From DTWD01 sp963662965 (GTDB lineage: Bacteria > Acidobacteriota > Vicinamibacteria > Vicinamibacterales > UBA8438), in NCBI GenBank assembly GCA_963662965.1, contig OY759970.1, forward strand, positions 1,364,001 to 1,428,000: a stretch of DNA of 64,000 bases, given 5' to 3'. The notes under the pieces are model-generated. The model was not told where the DNA came from. It ran no database searches and saw only the letters and a list, made by a program, of their open reading frames with translations. Below are positions 34,366 to 43,523 of this stretch, piece by piece (the stretch's first letter is position 1; each line of letters starts with the position of its first letter). A program made the position numbers and the translations under genes.

Positions 34366-35255
34366 GGCTCCGTCTCCAGTGGCGATGGCGCCGCCGCGCC
34401 CGCGGCTCGAATCGCGTCCACCACCCGCACTACATCCCCGTGCGGGGCCACCGCGTGTACCCGCACGATGTGAGCGCCAAGCAGCACGGCCGCGGCGACC
34501 GCGCCGGCGGTCCCCCACTCGCGATCCGACGGCGAACGGTCACCCAGCGCGGCGGTGAGAAACGACTTGCGCGACGGCCCCACCAAGATGGGCCGGTCGA
34601 GTGCGTCGAGCAAGGGCAGACCCGCCAGCGCGGCCGTCGTGTGGTCCGCGCGCTTGGCGAACCCGAGTCCCGGATCGATCACGATTTGCTCCCGCCGCAC
34701 CCCGACCTTCACCGCACGCCCGATCGTCGCCTCGAGCTCCTCAGCCACCTCCACCCCGACATGCCGATACGACGCTTCTTGGTACATCTGGCGGGAACGG
34801 CCGCGGTTGTGCATCAGAATGATCGGTACGCCGCGCGCCGACGCCACGGCCGACAGCTCAGGGTCATAGTCGAGCGCCGAGATGTCGTTAATCATGACGG
34901 CGCCGTGGTCGAGCGCCGCGTCCGCCACCGCCCCTTTGTAGGTGTCGACCGAGATCGGCACGCTCACGCGGCCGTCGAGCCGCTCCAGCACCGGCAGAAT
35001 CCGACTCAGCTCCTCCGCCGCCGACAACGACGCGGCTCCGGGACGTGTCGACTCGCCGCCGATGTCGAGCAGATCGGCGCCTGCATCCTCGAGCGCGAGG
35101 GCTCGGTCGACGGCGCTTACCGGGTCGAGACAGTCACCACCGTCGACGAAGGAATCCGGGGTCACGTTGATGATGCCCATGACGAGGGTGCGCTCACCAA
35201 GCGACAATGGCGCTCGTCCGGGCAACGCAAGCATGTAGCGTTTACGTGGCGTCAT
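34350..35255 (-). CDS. folP: Dihydropteroate synthase
   Basis: Folate enzyme joining pABA to hydroxymethyldihydropterin-PP. The pterin-binding VMGIINVTPDSF and the DIGGESTRPGA motifs, followed by MINDIS, DPGLGFAK and GPSRKSFL, identify it. ATG 35255 was chosen; the N-terminus of longer frames comes from the sequence around ftsH. The 301 residues are slightly longer than average, with a Pro/Ala-rich C-terminus overlapping cdaA. Confidence 0.94.
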   Translation of the reverse strand: MTPRKRYMLALPGRAPLSLGERTLVMGIINVTPDSFVDGGDCLDPVSAVDRALALEDAGADLLDIGGESTRPGAASLSAAEELSRILPVLERLDGRVSVPISVDTYKGAVADAALDHGAVMINDISALDYDPELSAVASARGVPIILMHNRGRSRQMYQEASYRHVGVEVAEELEATIGRAVKVGVRREQIVIDPGLGFAKRADHTTAALAGLPLLDALDRPILVGPSRKSFLTAALGDRSPSDREWGTAGAVAAAVLLGAHIVRVHAVAPHGDVVRVVDAIRAAGAAAPSPLETEPCSTP

Positions 35256-35272
35256 GATGGAGCCCAAGCGCG

Positions 35273-35294
35273 GCGCGGGTGTCAGCACCCGCGC
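35273..35294. other. Perfect 9-bp hairpin between ftsH and folP
   Basis: GCGCGGGTG and CACCCGCGC with a four-base loop, in the 70 bp between the ftsH stop and the folP start. No T-run follows on either strand, so it is not a standard intrinsic terminator; it could stabilise or punctuate the mRNA. Confidence 0.5.
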
Positions 35295-35325
35295 ATGGCC
35301 CCCTGATGGAGGCCGCGACCGCGGT

Positions 35326-37245
35326 CTATTCCTGCGGAACGGCTTTATCGAGTGAGGGTACCGGCGGCACGATGGACTCCGACTCGTCGCTCGTGGCCGG
35401 AGCACTCCCGGTCGGCGACGTGGAATCCGTTGTCGAATCGGGCACCGGATCGTCGATGGGGAGCCCCTTCACGATCCGCCTGACCTGCTCGCCGTCGAGC
35501 ACCTCGCGGATGAGCAGCTCCTCGGCGATGCGCACGAGCTCGTCCTTGTGTGTTTTGAGCTCGTGGTGTCCGCGGTCGTAGTTTTTCGTGACGATCCGTT
35601 TGATCTCCTGATCGATCCGAACCGCCGTTCCCTCGCTGTAGTCCTGCGACTGCGCGAAGTCCCGCCCGAGGAACACCTGCTCTTCCTTCTTCCCGAAGGT
35701 CAGCGGGCCAATCTCGTCGCTCATGCCCCACTCGCAGACCATGCGGCGGGCCATCTCAGTGACGCGGTCGAGGTCGTTGCCGGCACCCGTAGTGATATTG
35801 CCGTTCGTCAGCTCCTCGGCGAGGCGGCCACCCAGTAGGATGGCGATCTGATCGTTCAGATACTCGAGGGAGTAGTTGTGCTTGTCGTCCTCGGGCAGCT
35901 GCAGCGTCACACCCAGGGCCATCCCGCGCGGGATGATCGTCACCTTGTGAATTGGGTCAGCATGGGGCAGGAGGACCGTCAGCAGCGCGTGACCGGCCTC
36001 GTGCACCGCGGTCACCCGCTTCTCCTCGTCGTTGATGATCATCGAGCGCCGCTCCGAGCCCATCAGGACCTTGTCCTTGGCGAACTCGAAGTCCTGCATC
36101 TGCACGACCTTCTGGTTGTAACGCGCCGCGTTGAGTGCGGCCTCGTTCACCAGATTCGCCAGGTCGGCGCCGGAGAATCCCGACGTGCCGCGTGCGAGCA
36201 CGTTCACGTTGACGTCGTCCGACAGCGGAATCTTGCGCGTGTGCACGCCGAGAATGCCTTCGCGGCCCTTCACATCGGGACGAATGATCACGACGCGGCG
36301 GTCAAAGCGTCCCGGGCGCAGCAAGGCGGGGTCGAGCACATCGGGACGGTTCGTCGCCGCCACGAGGATAACCCCCTCGTTCGACTCGAAACCGTCCATC
36401 TCCACGAGCAACTGGTTCAACGTCTGTTCGCGCTCGTCGTGCCCGCCGCCGAGTCCGGCGCCACGATGCCGACCGACGGCATCGATCTCGTCGATAAAGA
36501 CGATGCACGGCGCGTTCTTCTTGCCTTGCTCGAACAGGTCGCGGACCCGCGAGGCCCCGACGCCGACGAACATCTCGACGAAGTCGGATCCGCTGATCGA
36601 GAAGAACGGCACGTTGGCCTCTCCGGCCACGGCGCGAGCGAGCAGCGTTTTTCCGGTTCCCGGAGGCCCCATCAACAGAACGCCCTTCGGAATTCGCCCG
36701 CCAAGCTTCTGGAACTTCTGCGGCTCGCGCAGAAACTCGATGATCTCCTGTAGCTCCTCTTTCGGCTCGTCGACGCCCGCGACGTCCTTGAACGTCACTT
36801 TCTTCTGGGAGCTCGACGAGAGCTTCGCCCGACTCTTACCGAACGACAGCGCCTTGTTGCCGCCGCTCTGGACCTGCCGCATGAAGAAGATCCAGAACCC
36901 GAGAATGAGCAGGATGGGTGCCCAGGTGTAGAGCAAGGTCGCCCACGGACTGCCAACCGCCTCCTTGGCGCTCACCGCAACGTCGCGCTCCACCAGCTTG
37001 TTGACCAGGCCTTCGTACTGGGGTGGCGCAAAGGTTCGGAACGACTCGCCCGAGGTCGTCGACCCGGTCACTTCGTTGCCGGTGAGGGTGACGCTTTCGA
37101 CCTGGCCGGCCTCGACCATCTGGACGAACTCGCTGAACGGGACGGAACTATCGCCGGTCTGGAACTGCGTGGAGAAGTTCCAGATCACGACGACAACGAC
37201 GACCAGCACCATCCAGAAGGCAAAGCTTCTGACAGACGAGTTCAA
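35326..37245 (-). CDS. ftsH: ATP-dependent zinc metalloprotease FtsH
   Basis: Hexameric inner-membrane AAA+ protease. Two N-terminal helices flank a periplasmic domain; AAA motifs are GPPGTGKTLLA (Walker A), IVFIDEIDAVG (Walker B) and RPGRFDRR (second region of homology); the protease site is HEAGHA. The start is TTG 37245, six bases after AGGAGG, sharing TTGA with the tilS stop. It has 639 residues. The C-terminus is Thr/Ser/Pro-rich. Confidence 0.94.
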   Translation of the reverse strand: MNSSVRSFAFWMVLVVVVVVIWNFSTQFQTGDSSVPFSEFVQMVEAGQVESVTLTGNEVTGSTTSGESFRTFAPPQYEGLVNKLVERDVAVSAKEAVGSPWATLLYTWAPILLILGFWIFFMRQVQSGGNKALSFGKSRAKLSSSSQKKVTFKDVAGVDEPKEELQEIIEFLREPQKFQKLGGRIPKGVLLMGPPGTGKTLLARAVAGEANVPFFSISGSDFVEMFVGVGASRVRDLFEQGKKNAPCIVFIDEIDAVGRHRGAGLGGGHDEREQTLNQLLVEMDGFESNEGVILVAATNRPDVLDPALLRPGRFDRRVVIIRPDVKGREGILGVHTRKIPLSDDVNVNVLARGTSGFSGADLANLVNEAALNAARYNQKVVQMQDFEFAKDKVLMGSERRSMIINDEEKRVTAVHEAGHALLTVLLPHADPIHKVTIIPRGMALGVTLQLPEDDKHNYSLEYLNDQIAILLGGRLAEELTNGNITTGAGNDLDRVTEMARRMVCEWGMSDEIGPLTFGKKEEQVFLGRDFAQSQDYSEGTAVRIDQEIKRIVTKNYDRGHHELKTHKDELVRIAEELLIREVLDGEQVRRIVKGLPIDDPVPDSTTDSTSPTGSAPATSDESESIVPPVPSLDKAVPQE

Positions 37246-38684
37246 CCGAGGCCTCCTAACTTCATTGCTTTCAAGATTAGCACGCCTCGGTCGGTGCCAG
37301 TGACCCGAAAGTCCTCGCCCACGGTCTGACCGACAACCCACAGAATTCTGCCCATCGAATCGGCCACGATCGGGATGAGTCCCCTTCGTTCACGGGCAAT
37401 TTTTCGGTCTACAAACAGATCCTGGAGCTTCTTGCGCCCCCCGAGCCCCAACGGCCTGACCACGTCCCCCGGTCGCCAGTTTCGCACCGTGAGCGGCGAC
37501 TGAAGTCCCTCGATACGGACGGCGACCGTCCGGCCGCGCGCTGAGAGCGTGGGCGGACGCTTGGACGGCGTCGCCGATAGCACCTCGCCAGCTTCGGCCA
37601 CCGCGACCTGGCCAGGCACCGGCAGCACGTACTCAAACCGTGGTGGCACCGGTCCCTTCTCGCGCCCACGAGCTTCGGCAAGCCGAATCATCGCCCCATG
37701 CCACATGAGGCGGCTTCCTGGAAAATCGACCTCGGCACCCACCGCACCGGCAGAAGGCAACAACCCGAGGAACCGGTCGACATGGTCGAACCCGACCGAC
37801 CGCCCCCCGACGCGCTCGAGCACGTGCTTCGCGACCCGTCGGGCGAGGGCGACGTGTTCGCCCGCCAGCGCCTCAGCGTCCACATCGGCGCCGCCGTCTC
37901 TGTACTGGACGAGTCGAGCGACAGCATCGTTCGCGACGCGGTCCATCCAATCGGCGTCCGCACGAGCGATCGCTGCCTCGCGCGCGAGCACCTGGGCGAT
38001 GGCCGGCGAGAAGTGCTCGGCCAGGAATGGGAGAAGCGTGTGTCGCACCCGATTGCGCGTCACCTGGAGGTCATGGTTCGTCTCGTCCTCCCGGTGCGCC
38101 AGACCCCAGTCGCGCAGAAGGTCACGTAGCTCGGCCCGTGCCACATCGAGCAGCGGGCGGATGACGACACCCCTGCGCGGTCGGATCCCGGCCAAGCCGC
38201 CGGGACCGGCGCCACGGATCAGTCGAAGCAACACCGTCTCCGCGAGATCATCACGCGTATGGGCCGTCGCGACGCGGTCCGCGCGGCCGCCCGTCACGAC
38301 GTCGGCAAACGCCGCGTACCGAAGACGATGACCAGCTTCCTCGATCGACACCCGTTCGACCCGCGCGCACTCTCCGACATCGGCATGCTCGACGAGAATC
38401 GGGACATCGAAGTCGCGGGCCAGTTCGCGGCAGAACGCTTCGTCATCGGCGGCACCCGGGCGCAGGTGATGATTGATATGGAGAAAGCCGGCGACCGACC
38501 ACGGCGCCGTCGAAGCCAAGTCGCAGAGCAGCGCCGCGAGTGCGACGGAGTCGCCACCCCCCGACAGGGCGACGAGCACACGTCCAGCGGGAGGGATGAG
38601 CGACTCCCGCGCGATCGCGCGCCGGACACGCCGTCGGAGCCCCGCCGACCCCGGGCGCGGTTCCGGCACTGATAAGTGGCCCAC
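37242..38684 (-). CDS. tilS: tRNA(Ile)-lysidine synthase
   Basis: Changes C34 of tRNA-Ile(CAU) to lysidine so that it reads AUA. The PP-loop ALSGGGDSVALA and the HTRDDLAETVLLRL motif are clear, and a C-terminal TilS domain with LGLGGRKKLQDLFVDRKI follows. The start is uncertain: GTG 38684 has AAGGTGG nearby, and an ATG at 38738 is possible. It ends coupled to ftsH. A tRNA with anticodon CAU lies about 200 bp upstream on the same strand. Confidence 0.92.
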   Translation of the reverse strand: MGHLSVPEPRPGSAGLRRRVRRAIARESLIPPAGRVLVALSGGGDSVALAALLCDLASTAPWSVAGFLHINHHLRPGAADDEAFCRELARDFDVPILVEHADVGECARVERVSIEEAGHRLRYAAFADVVTGGRADRVATAHTRDDLAETVLLRLIRGAGPGGLAGIRPRRGVVIRPLLDVARAELRDLLRDWGLAHREDETNHDLQVTRNRVRHTLLPFLAEHFSPAIAQVLAREAAIARADADWMDRVANDAVARLVQYRDGGADVDAEALAGEHVALARRVAKHVLERVGGRSVGFDHVDRFLGLLPSAGAVGAEVDFPGSRLMWHGAMIRLAEARGREKGPVPPRFEYVLPVPGQVAVAEAGEVLSATPSKRPPTLSARGRTVAVRIEGLQSPLTVRNWRPGDVVRPLGLGGRKKLQDLFVDRKIARERRGLIPIVADSMGRILWVVGQTVGEDFRVTGTDRGVLILKAMKLGGLG

Positions 38685-38883
38685 GGAAACCACCTTACTC
38701 CGACTCGGCCCAGTGATAGCCGAGGCCAACGACGACATGGGACGACATGATAGGTGCGCAGGCGGGCGTGGCTGTCGCCGTCCGCTACCTGTCCATCGAC
38801 CGTCGTCCGGGTGAGCTTGTACTCAAGCGAAACGTCCCAGCGCGGCGACAGGTGCCACTGTGCACGACGGTTCTAAAACAAGA

Positions 38884-38960
38884 TGGTGCCGGTGCAGGGA
38901 CTTGAACCCCGGACCTAGCGGATATGAGCCGCTTGCTCTAACCAGCTGAGCTACACCGGC
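38884..38960 (-). tRNA. tRNA with CAU anticodon (Met or Ile2)
   Basis: 77 nt with encoded CCA. Acceptor stem GCCGGTG/CACCGGC, D arm GCTCAGCTGGTTAGAGC, anticodon stem AGCGG/CCGCT enclosing CTCATAT (anticodon CAT at 34-36), T arm CGGGG-TTCAAGT-CCCTG, discriminator A. It could be elongator tRNA-Met or tRNA-Ile2; it is not an initiator, as the first pair is matched. The acceptor pairs at 4 and 5 are G-C and do not settle which. Confidence 0.95.
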
Positions 38961-38986
38961 ACAGGACCTCTGATTATGACAGGAGT

Positions 38987-39082
38987 GGTCGAGGGCGCGC
39001 ACGTGCGCGCCCCGCCGGAACGGAGTGGGGCTATGGGGGCCCACGAGTGCCGCCGGCGGGGCTCGGGGCCGCAGGCCCCGTC
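38987..39082 (-). repeat. Dispersed two-hairpin repeat, copy D
   Basis: Minus-strand orientation: GACGGGGCCTGCGGCCCC begins at the queA stop codon itself; CCCACTCCG core; ends GGGCGCGCACGTGCGCGCCC. It lies between queA and the tRNA gene and may act as the queA 3' end structure. Confidence 0.82.
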
Positions 39083-40124
39083 AAAGAATAACCATTGCAT
39101 CGCCGTAGCTGTAGAAGCGATAGCGCTCGGCAACCGCCACACTGTAGGCTCCAAGCACCGCGTCTCGCCCCGCAAAGGCAGCGACCAGCAGCAAGAGCGA
39201 CGATCGCGGCAGGTGGAAATTGGTCAGCAGCCCGCCCACCACCTGAAAGTCGAAGTCGCCGTGAATGAAAAGGTCGGTCTGACCGCGCTGGGGCCATAAT
39301 CGACCACCGTGCTGACGAGCAACCGCCTCGAGCGTGCGCGTTGTCGTGGTCCCCACAGCGATGACGCGGCGTCCGGCATCGAGCGCGCGGTTCACGGCCT
39401 CCGCCGTCTCGCTCGGCACCTCGTAGTATTCCGGTGCCACGCGATGCGCCGCAACCTCCTCGGTGCGAACCGGCTCGAATGTGCCGTAGCCAACGTGGAG
39501 CGTGATCGGATGCCGTTCGATGCCGCGCTCCGCCAGGCGCTCGAGCAGCCCGGGCGTGAAATGGAGGCCCGCCGTCGGCGCCGCCACCGAACCGCGCGTC
39601 CGAGCGTAGACCGTCTGGTACCGCTTGCGATCGGATCGGCGGTCGCTCCGCTTGATGTACGGTGGCAGCGGGACGTGTCCGACCGCGTCGATGCTCCGAT
39701 CGACATCACCGCCCGCAGCGGCGAGATGGACGGTGCGACGCCCGTGGTAGTGCCGAGCGAGCACCTCGAGCTCCAGCCGATGCCCCTCCGCCTCGAACAC
39801 GACACGCTCGCCAATCTTGAGTTTCTGTCCCGGGTGCATGAGCGCGTCCCAGCGGGTGTCGTCGATCCGTGACAGGAGCAGGCACTCGACGGCTCCCCCA
39901 CTCGGGTCGCGCCGACCGAGCAGACGGGCGGGAACGACACGCGTGTCGTTGACGACGACGACGTCCCCCGGCTCGAGGAGGTCGACGATGTCGCGCACGT
40001 GATGATGCTCGACTGCTCCAGTCGCGCGGTCGAGCCGTATCAACCTCGCCGCATCCCGCCGCGGCGCCGCCTCTTGGGCGATGAGCTCGTCAGGGAGGTG
40101 GTAGTCGAAGTCCGACAGGCGCAT
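39081..40124 (-). CDS. queA: S-adenosylmethionine:tRNA ribosyltransferase-isomerase
   Basis: Adds the SAM-derived ring to preQ1-tRNA to form epoxyqueuosine. MRLSDFDYHLPDELIAQEA, the GDVVVVNDTRVVPARL and LHVGYGTFEPV motifs, and the C-terminal LTNFHLPRSSLLLLVAAFAG are family landmarks. 347 residues. It ends at repeat copy D and starts 7 bp after the fabH stop. Completes, with queC and queE, much of queuosine synthesis in the window; tgt, queD and queF are not seen. Confidence 0.95.
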   Translation of the reverse strand: MRLSDFDYHLPDELIAQEAAPRRDAARLIRLDRATGAVEHHHVRDIVDLLEPGDVVVVNDTRVVPARLLGRRDPSGGAVECLLLSRIDDTRWDALMHPGQKLKIGERVVFEAEGHRLELEVLARHYHGRRTVHLAAAGGDVDRSIDAVGHVPLPPYIKRSDRRSDRKRYQTVYARTRGSVAAPTAGLHFTPGLLERLAERGIERHPITLHVGYGTFEPVRTEEVAAHRVAPEYYEVPSETAEAVNRALDAGRRVIAVGTTTTRTLEAVARQHGGRLWPQRGQTDLFIHGDFDFQVVGGLLTNFHLPRSSLLLLVAAFAGRDAVLGAYSVAVAERYRFYSYGDAMVIL

Positions 40125-40131
40125 GCGCGCC

Positions 40132-41163
40132 TCAGCACGCCCAGCGCAGCAGCACCGCTCCGGAGGTGAAGCCGGCGCCGACCGACACCAGGAGAACGAG
40201 CGCGCCCTTCTTGAGCCGCCCGTCTGCGCGCGCGTCCGCGAGCGCCAGCGGTATCGTAGCCCCGGTCGTATTGCCGAACCGCTCGATGTTGATGACGATT
40301 TTGTCCTGGCCGACGCCGAGATGCTTCGCCGTGTTCAGGATGATGCGGCGGTTCGCTTGATGTGACACGAAGAGGTCGATGTCGTCGGCGCTGAGCCCAT
40401 TCTGGTCCATCACGCGCCGGCAGATCTCGACCATCTTCCGCACCGCGAATTTGAACACCGCGGGCCCATCCTGATGCACGTAGTGGAGCCGTTTATCGAT
40501 CGTCTCCTGGCGAGCCGGACGCAGGCTCCCTCCGGCGGGCATGCACAGCGCCTGTCCGCCGCTGCCGTCGATCTCATGAGCGAAGTCGAGGATGGCCAAA
40601 TAGTCGTCGTCCGCAGGAGAGACAACCACCGCGCCGGCGCCATCGCCAAAGAGCACGCAGGTGGCGCGGTCCTTGTAGTCGATGATCGACGACATCACGT
40701 CGGCGCCGACGATGAGCGCATGTTTGTGCACGCCGCTCGCCACCATGTGGGCACCAATGGTGAGCGCGTAGGTGAACCCGGAGCAGGCGGCGCCAAGGTC
40801 GAACCCCCAGGCGTTCGACGCCGCGATCTTGTGCTGGACGAGACACGCGGTGCTCGGAAAGAACATGTCCGGGGTCGTCGTCGCCACCACGATGAACTCA
40901 ACCTGGTCGGCGCTGATACCCGCTTCCGCGAGGGCCGCGAGCGACGCTTCCTTTCCGAGATCCGACGACGCCACGCCGTCATCGGCGATGTGCCGCTCGT
41001 GGATTCCGGTCCGCTTGAGAATCCAGGCGTCGGTCGTGTCTATCATCTGTTCGAGATCTGCGTTCGTCAGCACGCGCGGCGGCACGTAGGTCCCCAGCGA
41101 GGCGATCTTGACTGGCCGCAGCGAACGTTTCCCCACTAAGCGTCCGCGCGTTTTGTCGCTCAC
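40132..41163 (-). CDS. fabH: Beta-ketoacyl-ACP synthase III
   Basis: Starts fatty acid elongation by condensing acetyl-CoA with malonyl-ACP. Catalytic Cys in GAACSGF, His in SHQANRRI, Asn in FGNTTGATIP. GTG 41163 starts a short basic leader before VKIASLGTYVPP. 343 residues. It precedes queA by 7 bp; ruvB is 47 bp upstream. Confidence 0.94.
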   Translation of the reverse strand: MSDKTRGRLVGKRSLRPVKIASLGTYVPPRVLTNADLEQMIDTTDAWILKRTGIHERHIADDGVASSDLGKEASLAALAEAGISADQVEFIVVATTTPDMFFPSTACLVQHKIAASNAWGFDLGAACSGFTYALTIGAHMVASGVHKHALIVGADVMSSIIDYKDRATCVLFGDGAGAVVVSPADDDYLAILDFAHEIDGSGGQALCMPAGGSLRPARQETIDKRLHYVHQDGPAVFKFAVRKMVEICRRVMDQNGLSADDIDLFVSHQANRRIILNTAKHLGVGQDKIVINIERFGNTTGATIPLALADARADGRLKKGALVLLVSVGAGFTSGAVLLRWAC

Positions 41164-41210
41164 TCGTACCTGTCCTTTGTTCGATGACGGGTGTCTGGCC
41201 GCACCGGCGG

Positions 41211-42227
41211 CTAGAGCAACCGCGGGTGACGCTCCGGTGCGGCCAGCCCGAAGTAGTCATACGCGCGGGCGGTGGCCACGCGGCCCCGCGGCGTGCGGTC
41301 GAGGAATCCTAGTTGGATCAGGTAAGGCTCGTAAATGTCCTCGATCGCCTCTTTCTCTTCACTGATGGCGGCCGCAATGCTGTTCAGCCCAACCGGCCCA
41401 CCGTCGAACTTGTCGATGATCGCTCTCAGCAACCGCCGGTCGGCCTCATCGAACCCCTGGGCGTCGACTTCGAGCAGCGTGAGCGCCTGTCGAGCCACGT
41501 CCAAGGTGATGGTACCGTCAGCCCGCACCTCGGCATAGTCGCGAACCCGCCGCAGGAGGCGATTCGCCACGCGCGGCGTGCCACGGGAACGATGCGCAAG
41601 CTCGCTCGTCGCGGCATCCTTGATCGGCACGCCGAGAATACGGGCCGACCGGGCGATGATCTCGACGAGATCGCCTTCCGTGTAGAAATCGAGACGGTGC
41701 ACGAGTCCGAAGCGTGAGCGCAGCGGGGAGGTCAGGAGCCCGGTTCGCGTCGTCGCCCCGATCAGCGTGAAGTGCTGCAGCGAAACTTTGACCGACCGGG
41801 CACTTGGTCCTTGCCCGATCATGATGTCGAGCTCGTAGTCCTCCATCGCCGGGTACAAGATCTCTTCAATCACGGGACTCATCCGGTGAATCTCGTCGAT
41901 GAAGAGCACCTCCCGGTCCTTGAGGTTCGTGAGAAGCGCGGCCAGGTCGCCTGGCTTCTCCAATACCGGCCCCGCCGTGGCACGTACTTGGACGCCGAGC
42001 TCATTGCCAATCACGTAGGCCAGCGTGGTCTTGCCGAGGCCGGGCGGACCGTACAAGAGCACGTGGTCGAGCGCTTCGTTGCGGTTGCGGGTCGCGGTAA
42101 TGGCAACGGTGAGATTCTCTCGGACGCGGTCCTGCCCCACGTACTCATCGAGCACGCGTGGACGGAGGCCGGCCTCGTACTGCGCGTCCTCGTCGACACG
42201 GACGGTGCTCAGAACGCGATCATTCAT
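41211..42227 (-). CDS. ruvB: Holliday junction branch migration ATPase RuvB
   Basis: AAA+ motor that drives branch migration with RuvA. Walker A GPPGLGKTTLA, Walker B LFIDEIHRM, and the winged-helix segment LGFLDRTPRGRVAT are present; 338 residues. The ATG overlaps the ruvA stop as ATGA. Confidence 0.96.
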   Translation of the reverse strand: MNDRVLSTVRVDEDAQYEAGLRPRVLDEYVGQDRVRENLTVAITATRNRNEALDHVLLYGPPGLGKTTLAYVIGNELGVQVRATAGPVLEKPGDLAALLTNLKDREVLFIDEIHRMSPVIEEILYPAMEDYELDIMIGQGPSARSVKVSLQHFTLIGATTRTGLLTSPLRSRFGLVHRLDFYTEGDLVEIIARSARILGVPIKDAATSELAHRSRGTPRVANRLLRRVRDYAEVRADGTITLDVARQALTLLEVDAQGFDEADRRLLRAIIDKFDGGPVGLNSIAAAISEEKEAIEDIYEPYLIQLGFLDRTPRGRVATARAYDYFGLAAPERHPRLL

Positions 42228-42820
42228 TTCGCCAGCTCGCGGAGCGCCTGCCGCAGCGTCTCCTCGAAGCCTCCCGCCGCACGTGCGAGCGCATCGGCGA
42301 CGGCGCGCTCCACGAGCGGTCGATGATAGCCGAGGTTGAGGAGCGCCGACATGACATCACTCCGGAGATCATCGCTCTCATCGGTCGGCTCAGCCCTCGC
42401 CGGGTCGTCCCCGACGGTCGCGGGCAGCTTATCCTTCAGCTCAAGGCTGATTCGCTCGGCGGTCTTCTTGCCCACACCGGGAATCCCGGTCAGACGCGCC
42501 ACATCCGCATCGCGAATCGCACGGACGAGGAGGGGTGGCTCAAGACCAGAGAGCACCGCCAGCGCCAGCCGCGGGCCGACGCCGCTAATGCTGATCAGCC
42601 GTTCGAAGAGGTCGATCTCAAGCTGCGTCGCGAAGCCGAAGAGCGACAGCGTGTCCTCACGCACGTGCGTATGGATCCGAAGTCGGACGTCCGTGCCGGA
42701 ATTTCCGACGGCGTAGAAGGTCGAGAGCGGCACGTTCACGTCGTAGCCGACGCCGGCGACGTCGACAACGAGGCGACTTGGATGTTTCTCGGCGAGTGCG
42801 CCGCGCAGCGTGGCAATCAT
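42224..42820 (-). CDS. ruvA: Holliday junction DNA-binding protein RuvA
   Basis: Four-way-junction binding partner of RuvB. MIATLRGAL starts the OB domain, ISGVGPRLALAVLS and IPGVGKKTAERI are its two helix-hairpin-helix motifs, and the C-terminal domain III ends LRQALREL. ATG 42820; 198 residues. Repeat copy E lies immediately upstream of the start. Confidence 0.95.
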   Translation of the reverse strand: MIATLRGALAEKHPSRLVVDVAGVGYDVNVPLSTFYAVGNSGTDVRLRIHTHVREDTLSLFGFATQLEIDLFERLISISGVGPRLALAVLSGLEPPLLVRAIRDADVARLTGIPGVGKKTAERISLELKDKLPATVGDDPARAEPTDESDDLRSDVMSALLNLGYHRPLVERAVADALARAAGGFEETLRQALRELAK

Positions 42821-42826
42821 TACGTA

Positions 42827-42922
42827 GACGGGGCTAACTGCCCCGAACCCCGTCGCCGGCGCTCGCGGGGACCCCCATGGCCCCACTCCGCGCCCGCGGG
42901 GGCGCGCCGTGCGCGCCCTGAC
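42827..42922 (+). repeat. Dispersed two-hairpin repeat, copy E
   Basis: GACGGGGCTAACTGCCCC, GAACCCCGTC, GGGGACCCCC, GGCCCCACTCCG and GCGCGCCGTGCGCGCCC. It starts seven bases before the ruvA ATG and ends 46 bp before the ruvC stop. Nearly the same as copy B. Confidence 0.88.
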
Positions 42923-42968
42923 CTGCTTCGCAACGCCCCCAAGCCCCGCGCCGCTCGGTCGCCTTCCC

Positions 42969-43523
42969 TCATCGACTAACACCGCGGGGGCGGTAGCGTC
43001 GCCAGCTGCGGGGCGCTCGCCGGACGGCCGCCGGCTCGGCGTCGGAATCGGCCGGCCCCATCGAGTGCGCGTGACAGATCGCCACGGCCAGCGCATCCGA
43101 CACGTCGAGCTTCGATGGCGGGGTGGCGAGCCCCAGCAGCAGCATCACCATCGCCTGCACCTGCTGCTTCTCGGCTTGACCGTATCCGACGACCGCCCGT
43201 TTCACTTCGGTCGGCGAGTACTCCGCCACGGGCAACCCGACCTCGGACGCCGCCAACATGGCCACCCCGCGCACATGCCCCAGCTTGAGCGCGCTTCGCG
43301 CGTTCCGCGCGTAGAACAAGTCTTCGATGGCGACAGCTTCGGGCTCATACTCGCGCAGCAACGCCGCGAGGCCGGTGTGGACCGCCAGCAGCTTTTCTGG
43401 GAACGTCCCGCGCGCCGGTGGACTGAGCGCGCCGCAGGTCAGGACTCGATAACGGCTGCCCGATGTCTCGATGCACCCGTATCCGGTGTGTGCGGAGCCG
43501 GGGTCGACGCCGAGAATTCTCAC
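42969..43523 (-). CDS. ruvC: Holliday junction resolvase RuvC
   Basis: Endonuclease that resolves RuvAB-bound junctions. RILGVDPGSAHTGYG holds the first catalytic Asp, and the central VAIEDLFYARNARSAL and SDALAVAICHAH motifs hold the other acidic residues. GTG 43523 overlaps the YebC stop as GTGA; 184 residues, the C-terminus being Arg-rich. ruvC and ruvA are separated by repeat E. Confidence 0.95.
   Translation of the reverse strand: MRILGVDPGSAHTGYGCIETSGSRYRVLTCGALSPPARGTFPEKLLAVHTGLAALLREYEPEAVAIEDLFYARNARSALKLGHVRGVAMLAASEVGLPVAEYSPTEVKRAVVGYGQAEKQQVQAMVMLLLGLATPPSKLDVSDALAVAICHAHSMGPADSDAEPAAVRRAPRSWRRYRPRGVSR

Noticed and set aside
35256..35325. Intrinsic terminator between ftsH and folP
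   Set aside because: The hairpin is perfect, but no T-run follows on either strand.
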